64,000 nucleotides of DNA from Neoscytalidium dimidiatum. Its lineage: Eukaryota > Ascomycota > Dothideomycetes > Botryosphaeriales > Botryosphaeriaceae. This document shows positions 34,318-47,401 of this stretch, piece after piece. Every line of letters begins with the position of its first letter. The first letter of the stretch is position 1. The position numbers and the translations under genes were made by a program. The notes under the pieces are model-generated. The model saw nothing but the letters and a program-made list of their open reading frames with translations, searched no databases and had not been told where the DNA came from. The stretch is taken from assembly GCA_037367355.1 (NCBI GenBank), contig CM074701.1:558001-622000 (forward strand). Reading direction: 5' to 3'.

Positions 34318-35332
34318 TTTGATGTAACTGGGCGGGCTATTGAGTGGTTCGGAAGGGCTCTGGCTAGGCTGGTGCTGGTGGCTGTATCTTCGCGCAGAGC
34401 TGAAAATCGCTTGCGGTATGGACGAGTGCTGCAATTGCTGCGGATGTGTCCATGGCAGGACGACTGGCGTTGCATTCATATATCTGACGAAGAACGACAT
34501 TTGTAGCAGGTCACTACTCCTTCTGTGCGTGTGCGCCAACAGTGAACCTGTACAGCAGAAGCGAAGCGTTAGTGGGCGAGGAGAACAAAGCCAGATGAAC
34601 GCCACCCGTACGACAGTCACCTGCGCGCCCAGGTTTGTGAGCGTCAAGTCCGGCCTGTGGCACGCAGAGGATTGCGCATGATGTTGGTACTAACCAGCAG
34701 TAGCAAGACCGGTGGCCTGATCCTGATATCTGGGCACCCAGTAAAGGGGCAAGCAGGAAGGTGAACAGGAGGAGCGGAAAGTTTCCGGGCTCAACGCTCA
34801 AAATGACGTACTTTAGCGTGGAAGATGCTCGAGAATGGCAATATTAGATACTTTTGGAGTAGCGGGGAGTCGGGGAAAGTAGGATATGGAAGGCAAACGG
34901 GAATATGGAGGTAGTGGACAATTAAGAGAGATTGCTCTCCGCAAGGCACATGATTAAAGAACGGGCTGGAAATAAGACGTGAAGTAAAGAAAAGAGATGC
35001 TGCCAGAAACGGCGAAGCCGCAAGGTTTTGATTCATGTGTTATTAAAGAGCACGAGAGCGAGATTCGAAACAAGCTCCTATGAAGATCAGCAATCCAGCA
35101 ATCAACATTTTTCTAGAGATGCAGTGGGGGTTCTCCTGTGGAAATGGTGCGAGCAGGATGATGAAACAGCGCCTAGACCATCTGCAGCACGTGGAGGAGC
35201 ACATCAGCATTGCGCGTGGCTGAGGAACAGAAGAGAGCTGGGTTGTGCAAAGGGGCGACAAGGAGGCGGCGGCTTGATGGCGTTTGGGGAGGCACGGGAG
35301 CTTTGCAGGCGCGGGGCAGGTCTGTGCGAGAA
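34318..35332. other. Intergenic region, no gene seen
   Basis: This lies between the small cysteine-rich frame and the aldo-keto reductase. Open frames on both strands are short and without recognisable domains. The last 200 bases are probably the reductase promoter. Confidence 0.4.
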
Positions 35333-36367
35333 ATGACTTCATCTGCCGCAACACCCTGCCTCCACGCCTCTCAAGAAAACCTCCTCGCCATGCCGCCTGC
35401 GCGCCCCGGTAATGCTATTCTACATGCCATTGGCAACCCTCCCTTTATCTATGGCACTGCTTGGAAGAAAGATGCCACCGCAAACCTCGTCAAGGATGCC
35501 CTGACAGCTGGCTTCGTAGCTGTCGACACAGCCGCACAGCCGCGTCACTACCAAGAGTCTCTTGTTGGCGTCGGTATCCGCGACGCTCTAAAGGCTCATA
35601 ATCTCAAGCGGGACCAAATATACGTATGCGCATAGAGCCAGGACTCGGGTGGTTGACAGACCTAATGCAGGCAAAAGGTCCAAACAAAATTCACGTCGCC
35701 AGCAGGTCAAGATCTCAATAATATGCCGTACTCGCCCGATGACCCTGTCGCTACCCAGGTCCACACCTCCGTCAAATCCTCACTACTGAACCTGCGTTCC
35801 GACGACGATGCGAACGATACTGAGGAATCATACATCGACTGCCTTCTGCTCCATTCGCCGCTGCCGACTATGCGTCAGACGCTTGAGGCTTGGAGGACAC
35901 TCGAAACATACGTGCCACACAAGATTAGACATTTGGGCATATCCAATGTGTCACAGCCCATCCTCGAGGTGGTGTACCGGAGCTCGACGGTCAAGCCGGC
36001 CGTGATTCAGAACCGCTTCTACGCAGCAACTGGCTACGATGTGCCACTCCGCCGCTTTTGCCGCGAGAATGGCATTGTGTATGAGAGTTTCTGGACGCTG
36101 ACTGGCAACCCGCAACTGTTGAAGTCCACACCTGTAACAATGCTGGCTCAGTTCGCAGGCGTGAGCCCGGAAGTGGCGCTTTACGCCTTGGTAATGTCCG
36201 TGGATATCGTCGTCTTGAATGGCACCACAAATTTCGACAGGATGCGCGAAGATTTGGAAGGCGTGAAGAAGATACAGGATTGGAGTAAGAGTAAAGAAGA
36301 CTCGTGGAAGACAATCTTAGGTGACTTCAAGCATATGATCGGCGACGGTGAGGACCTTGAAGTCTGA
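35333..36367 (+). CDS. Aldo-keto reductase
   Basis: NADPH-dependent aldo-keto reductase with a TIM-barrel fold, 326 aa from two exons (35333-35623 and 35678-36367). The catalytic residues are in place: Asp and Tyr in AVDTAAQPRHYQE, Lys in QTKFTSP (made by the splice) and His in LLLHSPLPTM. The splice uses GTATGC...AAAAG. An alternative acceptor, ATGCAG, seven bases upstream breaks the frame. Other family features are GISNVSQP, AVIQNRFY and the C-terminal LNGTTNFDRMREDL. The start may instead be the second ATG at 35390 (MPPARPGN), which would remove 19 residues with no match to the family. Substrate unknown. Confidence 0.88.
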
Positions 36368-36854
36368 GCTTCTCCAAGTCCCGGCATCTCCATGGTAGGT
36401 CCATAGTAAGCGTAATATCAATTTGTCTTCTTGGGCATTTGAAGCGTTCGTCCGAAATGGATATGCGGGATTAACATACGAGATCGGTCTTAACGGGTAT
36501 AAGCGCCATAGAGAAGTCTGCGAAGATTTCTATTGCACCACGATAAGTCCGGTGGGGACATCATTAATGGGTTGAGAGGATCCTCCACATACGGATTCGG
36601 GAAGCGTTACTTCCGGGACAAATTCTTTATCTCCGTTTGGTAGGACTAAAGAAGTCATCCTACCCAATCTCGGCTTTCGGGAAGATTTCCGTCCTAGCCT
36701 GGATCGATTTAGCGCGTAAGCAGATTGCATATTCAGCTGAAAATGACGTGTAGCCCAGCCCCCAACTGGAACCGCGCAAACTTCACCACCTCTTCAACAG
36801 TTGGGAACGGCAGGAACTTATGCCAATCGAAGAATGTCAATCATTTTGAGCTTA
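36368..36854. other. Intergenic region, no gene seen
   Basis: Between the aldo-keto reductase and the bZIP/DUF3425 gene. A single half-site like the fold-back arm (TTTGAAGCGTTCGTCCG, near 36437) occurs without a clear partner. Nothing else seen. Confidence 0.4.
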
Positions 36855-37696
36855 ATGGCTCCGCAACAGGAGATCCATGCGGCAGACGATGACTGGACCG
36901 GCATCACCAATTCGTCTGCTCGAAGGCGAGCTCAAAATCGGCTAAATCAAAGAGCGTGGAGTGAGTCGTCTTATCACATTATACTGAAAAGGCGTGCTCA
37001 CAGTAACCACCAGGAAGACGACATAAAGAAGGCGGTGCTCTATCGCCAAAACGCTTCCCAGGTCAATTTGCGCCATTGGAGAATCCCGCTATTGGGCCAA
37101 ATATGCTTGGGAGCGGATGCCGCATGAGGACCCGCGACCTGGGACCAGCTGAGATCAATAAAGTAGAGGAATGGTTTGCCAAGCAAGCCCTTGCAGGTTC
37201 TCCGCTCGTTGATCAACTTCTTTCCCTTATTCAATTCAACACCTTCTGCGCATTTGTATCCAACATCCACCTACTTGGCCTGACCGTAGAAGGAATATAC
37301 GATGATGACTCAGTATCGTCCTTCAGCATGGTTACATCGGACAAGAATAAAATGGCCAGACTACCTTCGAACCTCCGACCTACCATGCTTCAACAGGCCA
37401 TTATTCACCATCCTTGGTTGGACATATTTCCTGTTCCTATGATGCGAGACAACCTTATCCGCGCGGGCGACACCTTCAATCATGAACAGCTCTGCATTGA
37501 CATCGCAGGCTTTTGTAACGCACCCTCGGAAAATACTGGTCTAATCATTTGGGGCGAGCCCTGGGATCCTTGGTCGTGGGAAGTAACGGAACTCTTTGCC
37601 AAAAAGTGGGGTTGGGTGGTCAGGGACTGTCCAGAGCTGCTCGCTTCCACCAACTTTTGGCGTCGCCAACGTGGGGAACGAATCATATGCTTCTAG
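36855..37696 (+). CDS. bZIP-type transcription regulator with DUF3425
   Basis: Fungal regulator of the group that couples a short basic region to a DUF3425 domain. Two exons: 36855-36960 and 37014-37696, giving 262 aa. The phase-1 splice (GTGAGT...CCACCAG) joins the basic stretch: ARRRAQNRLNQRAW continues as RRRHKEGG. A slightly longer N-terminus starting at an in-frame ATG at 36834 is possible. The DUF3425 domain is clear: LLSLIQFNTFCAFVSNIHLL, HHPWLDIFPVPMMRDNLI, GLIIWGEPWDPWSWEVTE, then KKWGWVVRDCPELLASTNFWR. Such proteins are probably nuclear. The target genes are unknown, and the neighbours (aldo-keto reductase upstream, hydrolase downstream) do not form an evident pathway. Confidence 0.85.
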
Positions 37697-37912
37697 CCGT
37701 TGCTCGGCACTATGCCAATCTAATGCATCCGGATTATCTGTGCCGATCTCTAGATCAGCGCCTAATGCGACCTGCTTACGCGCTAGCATCCATCAACCAA
37801 CGTACCTCTTTAACCATGGACCCAGATATAAAGTTGTTCTGATTCTAGTCTGGAGAACACCATAAAACCACCAGCTGTGCTCGATTCGAAATCAACAAAC
37901 ATCTCAGAGACA

Positions 37913-38895
37913 ATGGTAACCACATATTACCCTTTTCGTGACTACATTGAAGCTAATGCTGTTCAAAGTGCGCACCAGGTACCGAAGGTGCTGAGAAGAT
38001 CTCGGCTTTCGTCAAGCCCACAGTAGACCTCCTTGCTCATGGGGCGCGTACGCCGATCCTGCGCTACCCCACCGAGTACGGTCTCGAATACGAAGACGTT
38101 TTTTTCCCGTCCCTCGACGGCGTCCCGCTGGACGGCTGGTTCATTCCCAAGAAGGGCTCGAATAAATTGATCATCGCCAACCACCCGATGCCGTGTAACC
38201 GTTATGGCTATGCGGGCCACCTGCCGGAGGTGCCCAACTTCGGCGGCTTCGAGGTCAACTTCATCAAGGACTACAAGAACCTGCACGATGCCGGCTACAA
38301 CGTGCTGTGCTACGATCTGCGCAACCATGGGCGCAGCGGCGTCGGCAGTGGCGGCATCTGCGGCATCGGCCTGCTCGAATGCCGCGATGTTGTCGGCTCC
38401 ATCAAGTACGCCCGCTCGCGAGAGGATACCGAGCATATGGACATCGGCCTCCTGAGCCGCTGTCTCGGCGCCAACTCGACCATCGTCGCTTTCTCGAAAT
38501 ATCCGCAGTATTTCAAAGACATCAAATGCATGGTCGCACTGCAGCCGCTGTCCATTCGCCCGTTTGTCGAGCAGGGCGCTAAGAATGCCGGGTTGGACGT
38601 GAAGAGCACTGCAGAGGCGTTCGACACAGCGATATACCATCGCACGGGGTTCCACATGAATGACTTGAGCCCGATTGAGTATGCGAAGGATGTCAAGGTT
38701 CCAACGATGCTGGCGCAGGTGCATAGAGATGTGATGACCAGGCCGAGCGACATGGAGACTATTTATGAGAAGCTGGGATGCAAGGAGAAGAACTTGCATT
38801 GGATTGAGGGGACGACGGTGCGATTCGATGGTTACAATTATTTTGGGAAGAACCCCGAGACGATGCTTGCATGGTTCAAGAAGTACCTGGGCTAG
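37913..38895 (+). CDS. Alpha/beta hydrolase (dienelactone/polyketide-transferase-like)
   Basis: Alpha/beta hydrolase fold protein of about 309 aa. The start ATG (37913-37915) is followed at once by a GTAACC intron. Acceptor AAAG at 37968 gives M-CAPGTEGAEKIS. The alternative CACCAG acceptor at 37978 is not in frame unless the start differs. The body is continuous: EDVFFPSLDGVPLDGWFIP, ANHPMPCNRYGYAGH, CYDLRNHGRSG (HG elbow) and LLSRCLGANSTI. At the nucleophile elbow the expected Ser is Cys (SRCLGAN), as in dienelactone hydrolases. The C-terminus (WIEGTTVRFDGYNYFGKNP) offers no obvious catalytic His. The protein may therefore be a transferase or a non-canonical hydrolase. Exon 1 consists of only the start codon, so the N-terminus is the least certain part. 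Confidence 0.8.
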
Positions 38896-39548
38896 AAGGC
38901 GGGAGGAATGTCGCAATAAATTGACAGCTAGGTGTTTTGTGTAAAGAAGACAAATTGATCATGTAGCAAAGCAACGCCTCTCGAGCACTGTTATCTTGCA
39001 GGGACGGACGGAAAACTAGATATAGTGTCAGTAAAATGAACCATACACTTTTCGCCGAGAGAATTAGTTTGTTACTTATTCGTGAGCACTTACGTATGGT
39101 TGTTTGATCCTGGCGAATATCTAATGCATTAACAATACTTACTTTACAGTGTGTATATATAGAAAGATCACTCTTCGAGTCGCAATAAAAGCTATTTTGA
39201 GGAAGCAGCCGTCCGGATGAAAATGTCACCAACCTTACGCGAACTTTACGTCCGCACTGCTGCTTCAACTGCCCATGCCAGCTCTATCCGGATTTGAGGA
39301 TGGTCTCTTCTGCTACTCGCCGTGCAGTTGGCGCACACGTATTGGAAGATACCGACTGCTCCGGCTGTCCGTGGAAAGGAAGATTGAATAGAGTAGTTGG
39401 TCCCGGAACGGCAGGTATTGGCGAGGGTAAATAGATATTAAGTCTTGGCGTTGATTCTGCCACCGCCTTCGATGCGCGTCCCAAAAGTTTCTCGAGCGGC
39501 GGGCCACGACCTGCGCCGCGTTCGTCCACTGGCTACCCATCCGTCAAA
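38896..39548. other. Intergenic region holding fold-back copy C
   Basis: 3' flank of the hydrolase and upstream region of KRR1. It contains fold-back element copy C (39202-39268). No other gene is supported. Confidence 0.45.
39202..39268. repeat. Fold-back element, copy C
   Basis: A 67-bp element with left arm GAAGCAGCCGTCCGGA at 39202-39217 and right arm TCCGCACTGCTGCTTCAA at 39251-39268. Fourteen of 16 positions of the arms pair. The loop is unrelated to those of copies A, B and D. It lies about 280 bp upstream of the KRR1 start. Confidence 0.7.
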
Positions 39549-40638
<1,090 letters not shown>

Positions 40639-40923
40639 ACCGGTGTCGTTGGGCTGTGTAAAAAGGTATTCGGCATTTGCAATGGCGTTGGGGGATATCC
40701 TGGTAGCTTGGGTGCACAGTAGGTCATCTATATTGCGACTATCCGCAGCTGGCCAATTCTTGGTCCAATCGATTTGGTCTTCTACGTCAACAGCTCTCTG
40801 TATCACTGTAAACAGGAAATGCGAAAGTAGGGGACCCCAAGAGACCGTTTGCTTTTGTAAGCTCTACAAATTAACTGGAATGGATTGATGGCTAGCGTTC
40901 AAATAATCAGACTCGACTCTAGT

Positions 40924-42651
40924 CTACGACAGTTGCATCTCAAACGACTCCACAAGAACAGAACCACCAAGCGCCTGCGTGGCAAAGTTGAATATGCCAA
41001 AACGGTAGCCGATGAAGTACTGCCACGCCGTATTCATCGTGAACGTCGAGCCCAGCGTGGTGAATGTCGTCCCATCCGTGCTGTATGAGAAGACGCCCTG
41101 CTTAGTGCCGGCCGGCGCGATATCAGCCTCGACCCTCAACCAGACCCTATTGCCCGCAATATCGGCGCTCGCGACCTCCGAACCAGTGCTGTTGGTGTTC
41201 CAGCTCGAGTCCATGGTGATATCGTCCCACACGGCGACCCTGGTCGCTCCAGCCCCGTCCTTCACGATGCCGATCCAGGCCGACTGGTCGCGGAAGAGAG
41301 CCAGTCCCGCGCGGTCGCCGTCTGCCAAGGAACTGTAGTCGAGCACGATCGTGCCTGTCGACTTGGGTCCGATGATGCGGTGCGTCAGGGTGTTGCGGGC
41401 CGCATACAAGTCGTCGGTCACGGTGGCGGCCTGCAGCCTCAGCCCGCCGGCGGCCTCGAGCGACCACTTCGTGTTGTCCGGGTTGTGGTTCCACTCCCAC
41501 TGGTGGCTCAGCGCGCTGCCGGTAAAGGTGTCGACGCCGACGGGCGATTCGACCTCTCGCGGCGGCGTCGGCACGTTCGGCGACGGGTACGTCTGCGCCC
41601 ACCCGCCGTTCGCGTCCAGCGTCACGGACGGCCACCCGTCCGCGTCCCATGTGATGGGCGCCAGGACGGGCATGCGGCCGCCCGGGTACGCGTCGATGAA
41701 GGACATGTAATACCAGTCGCCGCCGGGCGTGTCCACGATGCCGCCCTGGTGCGGCGCTCCGGCGCTCGCGACCGGCGCGGCGACCCGGTCGACGAGGTAG
41801 CGGCCCTCGTAGGGGCCGAAGGGCCCGTTGGTGGACTTGAGCACGTACTCGGCATCCGGTGGGCGCGTCAGGAAGATGTAGTAGGTGCCGTTGATGTTGT
41901 AGAAGCGCGACCCCTCGATGTAGCCCGGGTTGGAGGGCGATTGGAAGACGACCTGCGTGCGCACCTCGCTCGTGCCGTCGGCGGACAGCTGCGCGACGGA
42001 GATGTCGGTGCTGCCGTACGCGACGTACAGCGTGTCGTCGTCGTCGACCAGCAGGCCCGCGTCGTAGTAGCACGTGTCGATCACTGCGTGCTTGTTCCAC
42101 GTGCCGGCCGGGTCGGACGCGGTGTAGATGTGCGTCTTGAGGTCCGACCGGATGCAGCCGCCCCAGTAGAAGAGCTGGTTGGACGGCCGGTAGTTGCAGA
42201 AGGACGCCCAGATCCCCTGCACGTACGCTTGCCCGCCGGAGAGGTCGTAGGTCGGGCCGAAGTCCAGCACCGGTACGCTGTGCCCAATGAATTCCCAGTT
42301 GGCGAGGTCGTAGGAGCGGAGGATGGGCGCGCCGGGCGAGTAGGCCATGGTGGAGGCGGAGTAGTAGAAGGTATCATCTGGAGGCCAATCAGCGTCGCTG
42401 TCGTTGTATAATGCTCAAATGTTGCCACCTGCTATGCTGAGGGCGCTGTGTTCGGCCAATTTTAGGTATCATGAATTCCGCTGCCAACTGTGGTGCAGTA
42501 GGATGGGGAGAAAAGGGAACTCACCGACACGGAAAATATCCAGATCTGCCAGATCCTCCCACAGCACCGGGTTCGTGAAGTCGGCCATGGCGGCGGCGGC
42601 GGCACTGCTCAGGAGCAAAGCCGCCTTCTTAATCGAGTTTCGCGACGCCAT
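40924..42651 (-). CDS. Secreted glycoside hydrolase family 43 enzyme
   Basis: Predicted extracellular beta-xylosidase or arabinofuranosidase acting on plant hemicellulose. Two exons on the minus strand: 42651-42525 and 42377-40924, giving 526 aa. The N-terminus has a secretion-signal pattern (KKAALLLSSAAAAAMA, then DFTNPVLW). The five-bladed propeller starts at ADLDIFRVDDTFYYSAS, which the splice completes, with the catalytic base Asp in ADLDIF. The pKa-modulating Asp lies in CYYDAGLL and the acid Glu in NPGYIEGSRFY. From about residue 320 a beta-sandwich domain follows (SALSHQWEWNHNPDNTKW onward), typical of the GH43 C-terminal module. A TATAAA box stands at 42719-42724. The exact substrate cannot be derived from sequence alone. 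Confidence 0.92.
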
Positions 42652-42718
42652 TGCGGTTGCGGCTGGCGAGGAGAATCAAGCTACATGCTATGGAGCAGGG
42701 ACGTGGGATCCTCTGCTC

Positions 42719-42724
42719 TTTATA
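42719..42724 (-). promoter_or_regulatory. TATA box of the GH43 gene
   Basis: TATAAA on the minus strand, 68 bases upstream of the GH43 start codon. The position fits a fungal core promoter with a short 5' UTR. Confidence 0.5.
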
Positions 42725-42729
42725 TGCAA

Positions 42730-44237
42730 AAAGCCAAGGCATGATAAAGTTCTCGTGTACGAGGACTGTATACGAGCGTGGTCACGCTACCACGCTACCC
42801 ACACCGGAGAGCGAGCTTCTGCAATCAACGGAGTCTCCGCAATATTGGCGTCTCGATCCACCGCGAAGCATTGAGGATGCACCGAGGGCGGTAGACAAAG
42901 GCGAGGCGGGCTAAGATCCCGTAATGGGAAGTCTCCCAGGAACGCACCAATCAGCGCAGTGACAGTCTAGATGCTCCGGTGGGATGGCTGCGGAAACCCA
43001 CATGGAATGACTATTGGGCTTTTATTTTGGTCTTAAATTCACCCGAAATTGTGGGATCTGGCGACAAGCAGGTTTAGGTTATTTGCCGGGGCTACCCCGC
43101 ACCTCGTTTGCGTATTTTTAGCCGTCTTGGGTGCCTTATGTTCGGCCGAGTTTTCATTACTGAGTTCTGAACAGCCTCTCCGCCATCATCTGCACCGAAG
43201 TGCAGGAAACATTCTCCTGGAAATATACAGCTGTGCTAGCTGAAAATCATGGTGCAGCTTCACAGACGGAAAGAAGGACCGTTAAATCTGCCGACAGCCT
43301 GGACGAGAAACCGTAACCACCATTTTATTTCAGCATGAAGAGAGTCGGGAACTGATGATTAATATATGGAGCCCTTTCCAGTGGGATTCGCTAAGTACTG
43401 TAGGTCCGCCTGAGTCCTTCAGCTATCCATGTGGCTGTTGCACTTCTTGTCTCTTCCTCTCAAGGCTATTCTAGAAACCTTGGGCGTGTCGGACGATTAA
43501 AAAAGAATAAGAGAGAAGAAAAACATTAGAGGCGGGGAACGTAGGTATTGACTTGCAGAGCCTCTTTCGCGGCGATGAGGTCGGTATCAATATATTGCAA
43601 TTACCAGAGAACGCGCACACAGAAAGTTGGAACAGCCATCCGGATAAGGACATTCGAGATGCTCTTGCAGATTCACACCCAGACTAATGCTCTGGCTATT
43701 GCTGCTAGATGTAACACCTGTAGCGATCTTTGTATAGAGGCTATCTAACAGTCTGGATCATTTTGTTAACCTCGTACCATGGCGCTTGAAACGTATGTAT
43801 TAAGATGGCTTGTGAGTTTCTCCTCTTTCTTTTTTCTTTTTCTACCTCTCTGTACAAGCTCACTTCGTTTCTTGCTGAGCAGTCCACCTTCATTCCGACA
43901 TATGCATATTTCTCTAACGACAAATGCAGAATTACGAAACCAGAACAAGATTTTTGCTCTATTCGTAAGATTTTAGCGCAAGCCTACAAACCTGATATTG
44001 GCAGGAATCTACCCTTTATTCGTGCTCCAGTGACCACTGAGCGCTTGCGGACTCCCCGCAGTCTATGCATGCTGTGCTACACCACGTCAACGCTTCGGCT
44101 CTGCAACATCCTCACATCTCAACACACAATCTCTTCTAAACTTGATTGAACTCCTATTTGCATGCGGCGCATTGCAAGTTTGAACACCAATCAGGGAACC
44201 CGCAGACCATTCCCACGAGGAAGACGGCGACTGCTGT
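42730..44237. other. Intergenic region, possible old fold-back copy
   Basis: Upstream of the GH43 gene and of the DUF4238 remnant. A single arm like copy A (GGAACAGCCATCCGG, about 43629-43643) occurs, with a weak partner (TCTGGCTATTGC) near 43691-43702. It may be a decayed fold-back element. No gene is supported. Confidence 0.35.
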
Positions 44238-46177
44238 ATGACAATGCATGGCAACGCTGGATCTCCGCAACAAGGCTCTGAGGCGAAGGCGTTCGCGGCT
44301 GATGCTCCAAATGAACGCAGCCAAGACGAACACTACATTTCTCGGTTTATCCTTCGGAACTTCGCTTATCATGTTGGATCAACAACAGTTGGTGGTGAAA
44401 GTAAAATGCGCAAGAACCAGATGAGACGGAGAAAGCCAATGAAGCCTGAAATTCTGCTTATCTTGAGATTTGGGCCGGGAGTATATCTCGGAAAGCGGCC
44501 CTTAGCCAGGGCATTTCGGACGTGCACAGGGATCTTCACCGCGCTGTCGACCAACAACATGTTGAGAATAAGCTCGCCCGCCTCGAGGACAGAGTGGCGC
44601 CCACCTATGCGAAAATTCGTCAGGAGCAAGGAGATGGAGCTGATTCCATATGGATTACACGCCAGCAATGGGACGAGTTGCGCAAAGTCCTGTTCATTAT
44701 GAAGTACCGCGGATCCAATCAGCACAAAAGGTTCTTTGACAGAAATCTGGAAACGTACTCATCCAATGACAGAAAAGATATGCTTGAGTATATGCGCAGA
44801 GAGGGTCTCCGGAAACCCATTGAGGTTTTGCATCGCAATATCGGAACTGTGCTTGATCTGAATATGGACCCCAAGGGCGAATGGATGCGGCAGCTCTGTC
44901 GCAAAATCTATGCCAGGGATGTTAGATGGGCCATCAACCATCTTCACAATATGTTCCTCGCATTTTGCACACCCAAAAGAAGTGAGGACGAGTGTATACT
45001 TACCGAAAAGTCCTATACAATCCACGAAGTTCCTGTGGACCACACGATAGATCCTCTCACGGGCAGAAAAACAAAACAAGCGTGTTTGGAATACCATATC
45101 CCGGCTCCAGTTCTGCCCAAGTTGGTGATGATGCTCAAGAGCTACCTTCTTCCTAACCTGGCCGAAGGCTCAGCTTACGAAGTACGCGAACGAGTGTATT
45201 TGCTCAGCCAAGTCGTGGAGGCAGCGCTCAAGAGCGGATGGATCCTCCTAAATCTAAACCCCAGAAAGAAAGGCTCCTTCCTTCAGCAGCTCCATCCTAT
45301 GGGCGCTTGTAACGTGCCTGCTCCTGGAAACAGAGATAGCTCTTGCCAAGCGGACAATGACTTCAACCTTCCTCTATGTCACCTTTCCTCGGATCATATC
45401 CAAAAGATCAATGCAGTCATGCTAAATGAATCTCACTCCTTCTCATCCACTGCATTTGGCTCTCATGGAGGGCTTTGCGAAGCGTTGGACTATTGCTTGA
45501 CAAAGAGAGTGAAGAAGTTGGCGCATACCCGCTCAAAACTGTTAGGAGCCGTTGGGATCTAACACGCTGGCAGTTCCATAGGATAGAAGAGGCAGCACGC
45601 CTGTTGGGGTCAGATGCTGTTTCTGTTTTCTCCATAGACGCCGAGGGAGAAATTCTGCCGGTGTCGGCGATTCTGGACACCCTCAGAGAGGACAGTTCGA
45701 AGAATGTTTCGGAGCTGGCAAGGACCGTAGAACAAAGTCTCGGCAATCTGGAGGAAAATCGCCGACCTCCGGATATAGTCTTACCTTTGAGCGAGAACGA
45801 GAGGCAAGGAGTCCGTGAAAAGGGGAATATCCCAAGTGACAAGACAGCAGCAGCAAGACGGGCCGCAGGCGTCAGCACACGGCGACTCTGTGCCCAGTCA
45901 TACCCAAAAGAACGGTAAGGAGCCAATGGAGACCGCAGAAGACGAGAATGTGGCGGCAATTCCCGAGGAAAGCGCCGCTGCTGTTACAAATTCCGATGAA
46001 ACGACATATCAGCCGAGCCGACGAGAGTCTATAACGATCATACTGGCGGTAGGCGGAATCATTTTGCTCATTCTTCTCTGTTTGGTATACTCCTCTCATA
46101 ATTTGGCTACTGCTTCGGACGTACTATTCTCTTTCGTATTCAGTCAATTTATAGCATGGTTTCAGCAGTGGACTTGA
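44238..46177 (+). pseudogene. Broken DUF4238-type gene with C-terminal membrane helix
   Basis: Four successive frames carry sense that appears to belong together. The first (44238-44400) has DEHYISRFILRNFAYHVG, the N-terminal signature of DUF4238. The second is entered after a shift near 44400 and an in-frame TGA at about 44450. It reads AYLEIWAGSISRKAALSQG and then VHRDLHRAVDQQHVENKLARLED to about 45500. The third (45475-45800) continues SVGLLLDKESEEVGAYPL. The fourth (45815-46177) follows a shift at an AAAAGGGG run and ends in a membrane helix (SITIILAVGGIILLILLCLV). No introns with valid borders explain the frame changes. Function of DUF4238 proteins is unknown. Independent sequencing errors are possible but four lesions in one gene favour decay. 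Confidence 0.55.
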
Positions 46178-47401
46178 GAAAGCGCAGTCTGCAGCCCTTA
46201 TTCCTTTGCCAGGCTGCTTATTCGGTTCTTGGCAAAACGGAGGATTTGCAGTGTACTGCTTGGCAAGGGGCGAGGAATCGTGGGGTGAGATGCCTCTTAG
46301 ATGTTGGGACAACTCCGAATCCCGATGGGGAAATCCTGATTCTCCGAGGCATCGTCTTCCCCAGAATTCTTTATGTAAAGGAGCGGGAGGAATGGCGGTA
46401 ACATGACTTAAACTTCGCGGAACGCGTCGATCGGCCATCCTCCGTAACTGCTGCGGCAACTACCTCACATGAGCCGACGTTTTGGTTTCTTACTATCCAT
46501 GACACTGTCCATAATCCCTTAGCGAACTGAGAGGGCGGACATGAGGAGCTGAAGTAGTCGTAGGAGTGGAAGTCTACTGTAGAACCCCACACTGTGTCTG
46601 TCCTCACGACAATTTCGACTCGATATAGCAAGCTGTGTTGTAGCCATACCTTCACGGATTGCTTCGTATCCAGCATCAGGCCCACCCACCATGTGAGCAA
46701 CACATGATGGCGGCCAAGAACTCAGCCTCGACCATGATGCGCCGGGATGATTCTACGAGATCACGCGTGCATACAGACCGAAAGGTGGAGGATCGGGCGG
46801 CTTTTTAATGAAAATAGGGCTGATCGGCATGCGGCTGAGGCCGTAGGGTGAAACTTGGGGTGGAAGGTTGGCCTGATCAGCCACCCGAGTCGGCCCGCAC
46901 AAGGAGCGCCGCCCTGCCGCGCATTACCTTATCGGGCAAGAGATAGACGACGACTCAGTCTCATGCTTAACAAGCTCGTCTTGAGGCTGAGTACGTAACA
47001 TCGCTAGTCAATAGCCCACATGGTATACTGTTCTGCACCAGGGGCGCTTGGATACGTCATTGGCTTAAACGGCGTTCTGAGTTTCTCGTGGGATCTTGGC
47101 TTGGTGTTGAGGCCAAGAGCGACTAAGGTTTCGACATCCCGCGCGTTCCTATTGGATGCTGTAGGGTAATGTGGGTAAGGCTGTGAGTATTCCTAGGTTG
47201 GATGACGCACTTTGGGAGCCGTCTGGATGATCAACCCTCGATCTTGCATTGCGAAGCGTCGAGAAACAGCATATAGCCGCTACTGTACGTTGTCACGCCA
47301 AGTATTCTGAAAATCAAAGGTATGAGCATATCTTCGTAATGCGCAAGGGTTATGCTTCAGAAACCTTGCCGTCCTTCCACTCATGGCAGAAACGGCACTG
47401 A
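46178..47401. other. Intergenic region, no gene seen
   Basis: No open frame here shows a recognisable domain or splice structure. No repeat or RNA gene noticed. Confidence 0.4.

Noticed and set aside
36437..36505. Possible further fold-back copy starting TTTGAAGCGTTCGTCCG
   Set aside because: Only the left arm matches; no complementary right arm occurs 60-75 bases downstream.
41147..42411. Long frames on both strands overlapping the GH43 gene
   Set aside because: These are Arg/Ala/Val-rich shadows produced by high GC at third positions; the GH43 frame has the catalytic residues and splice structure.
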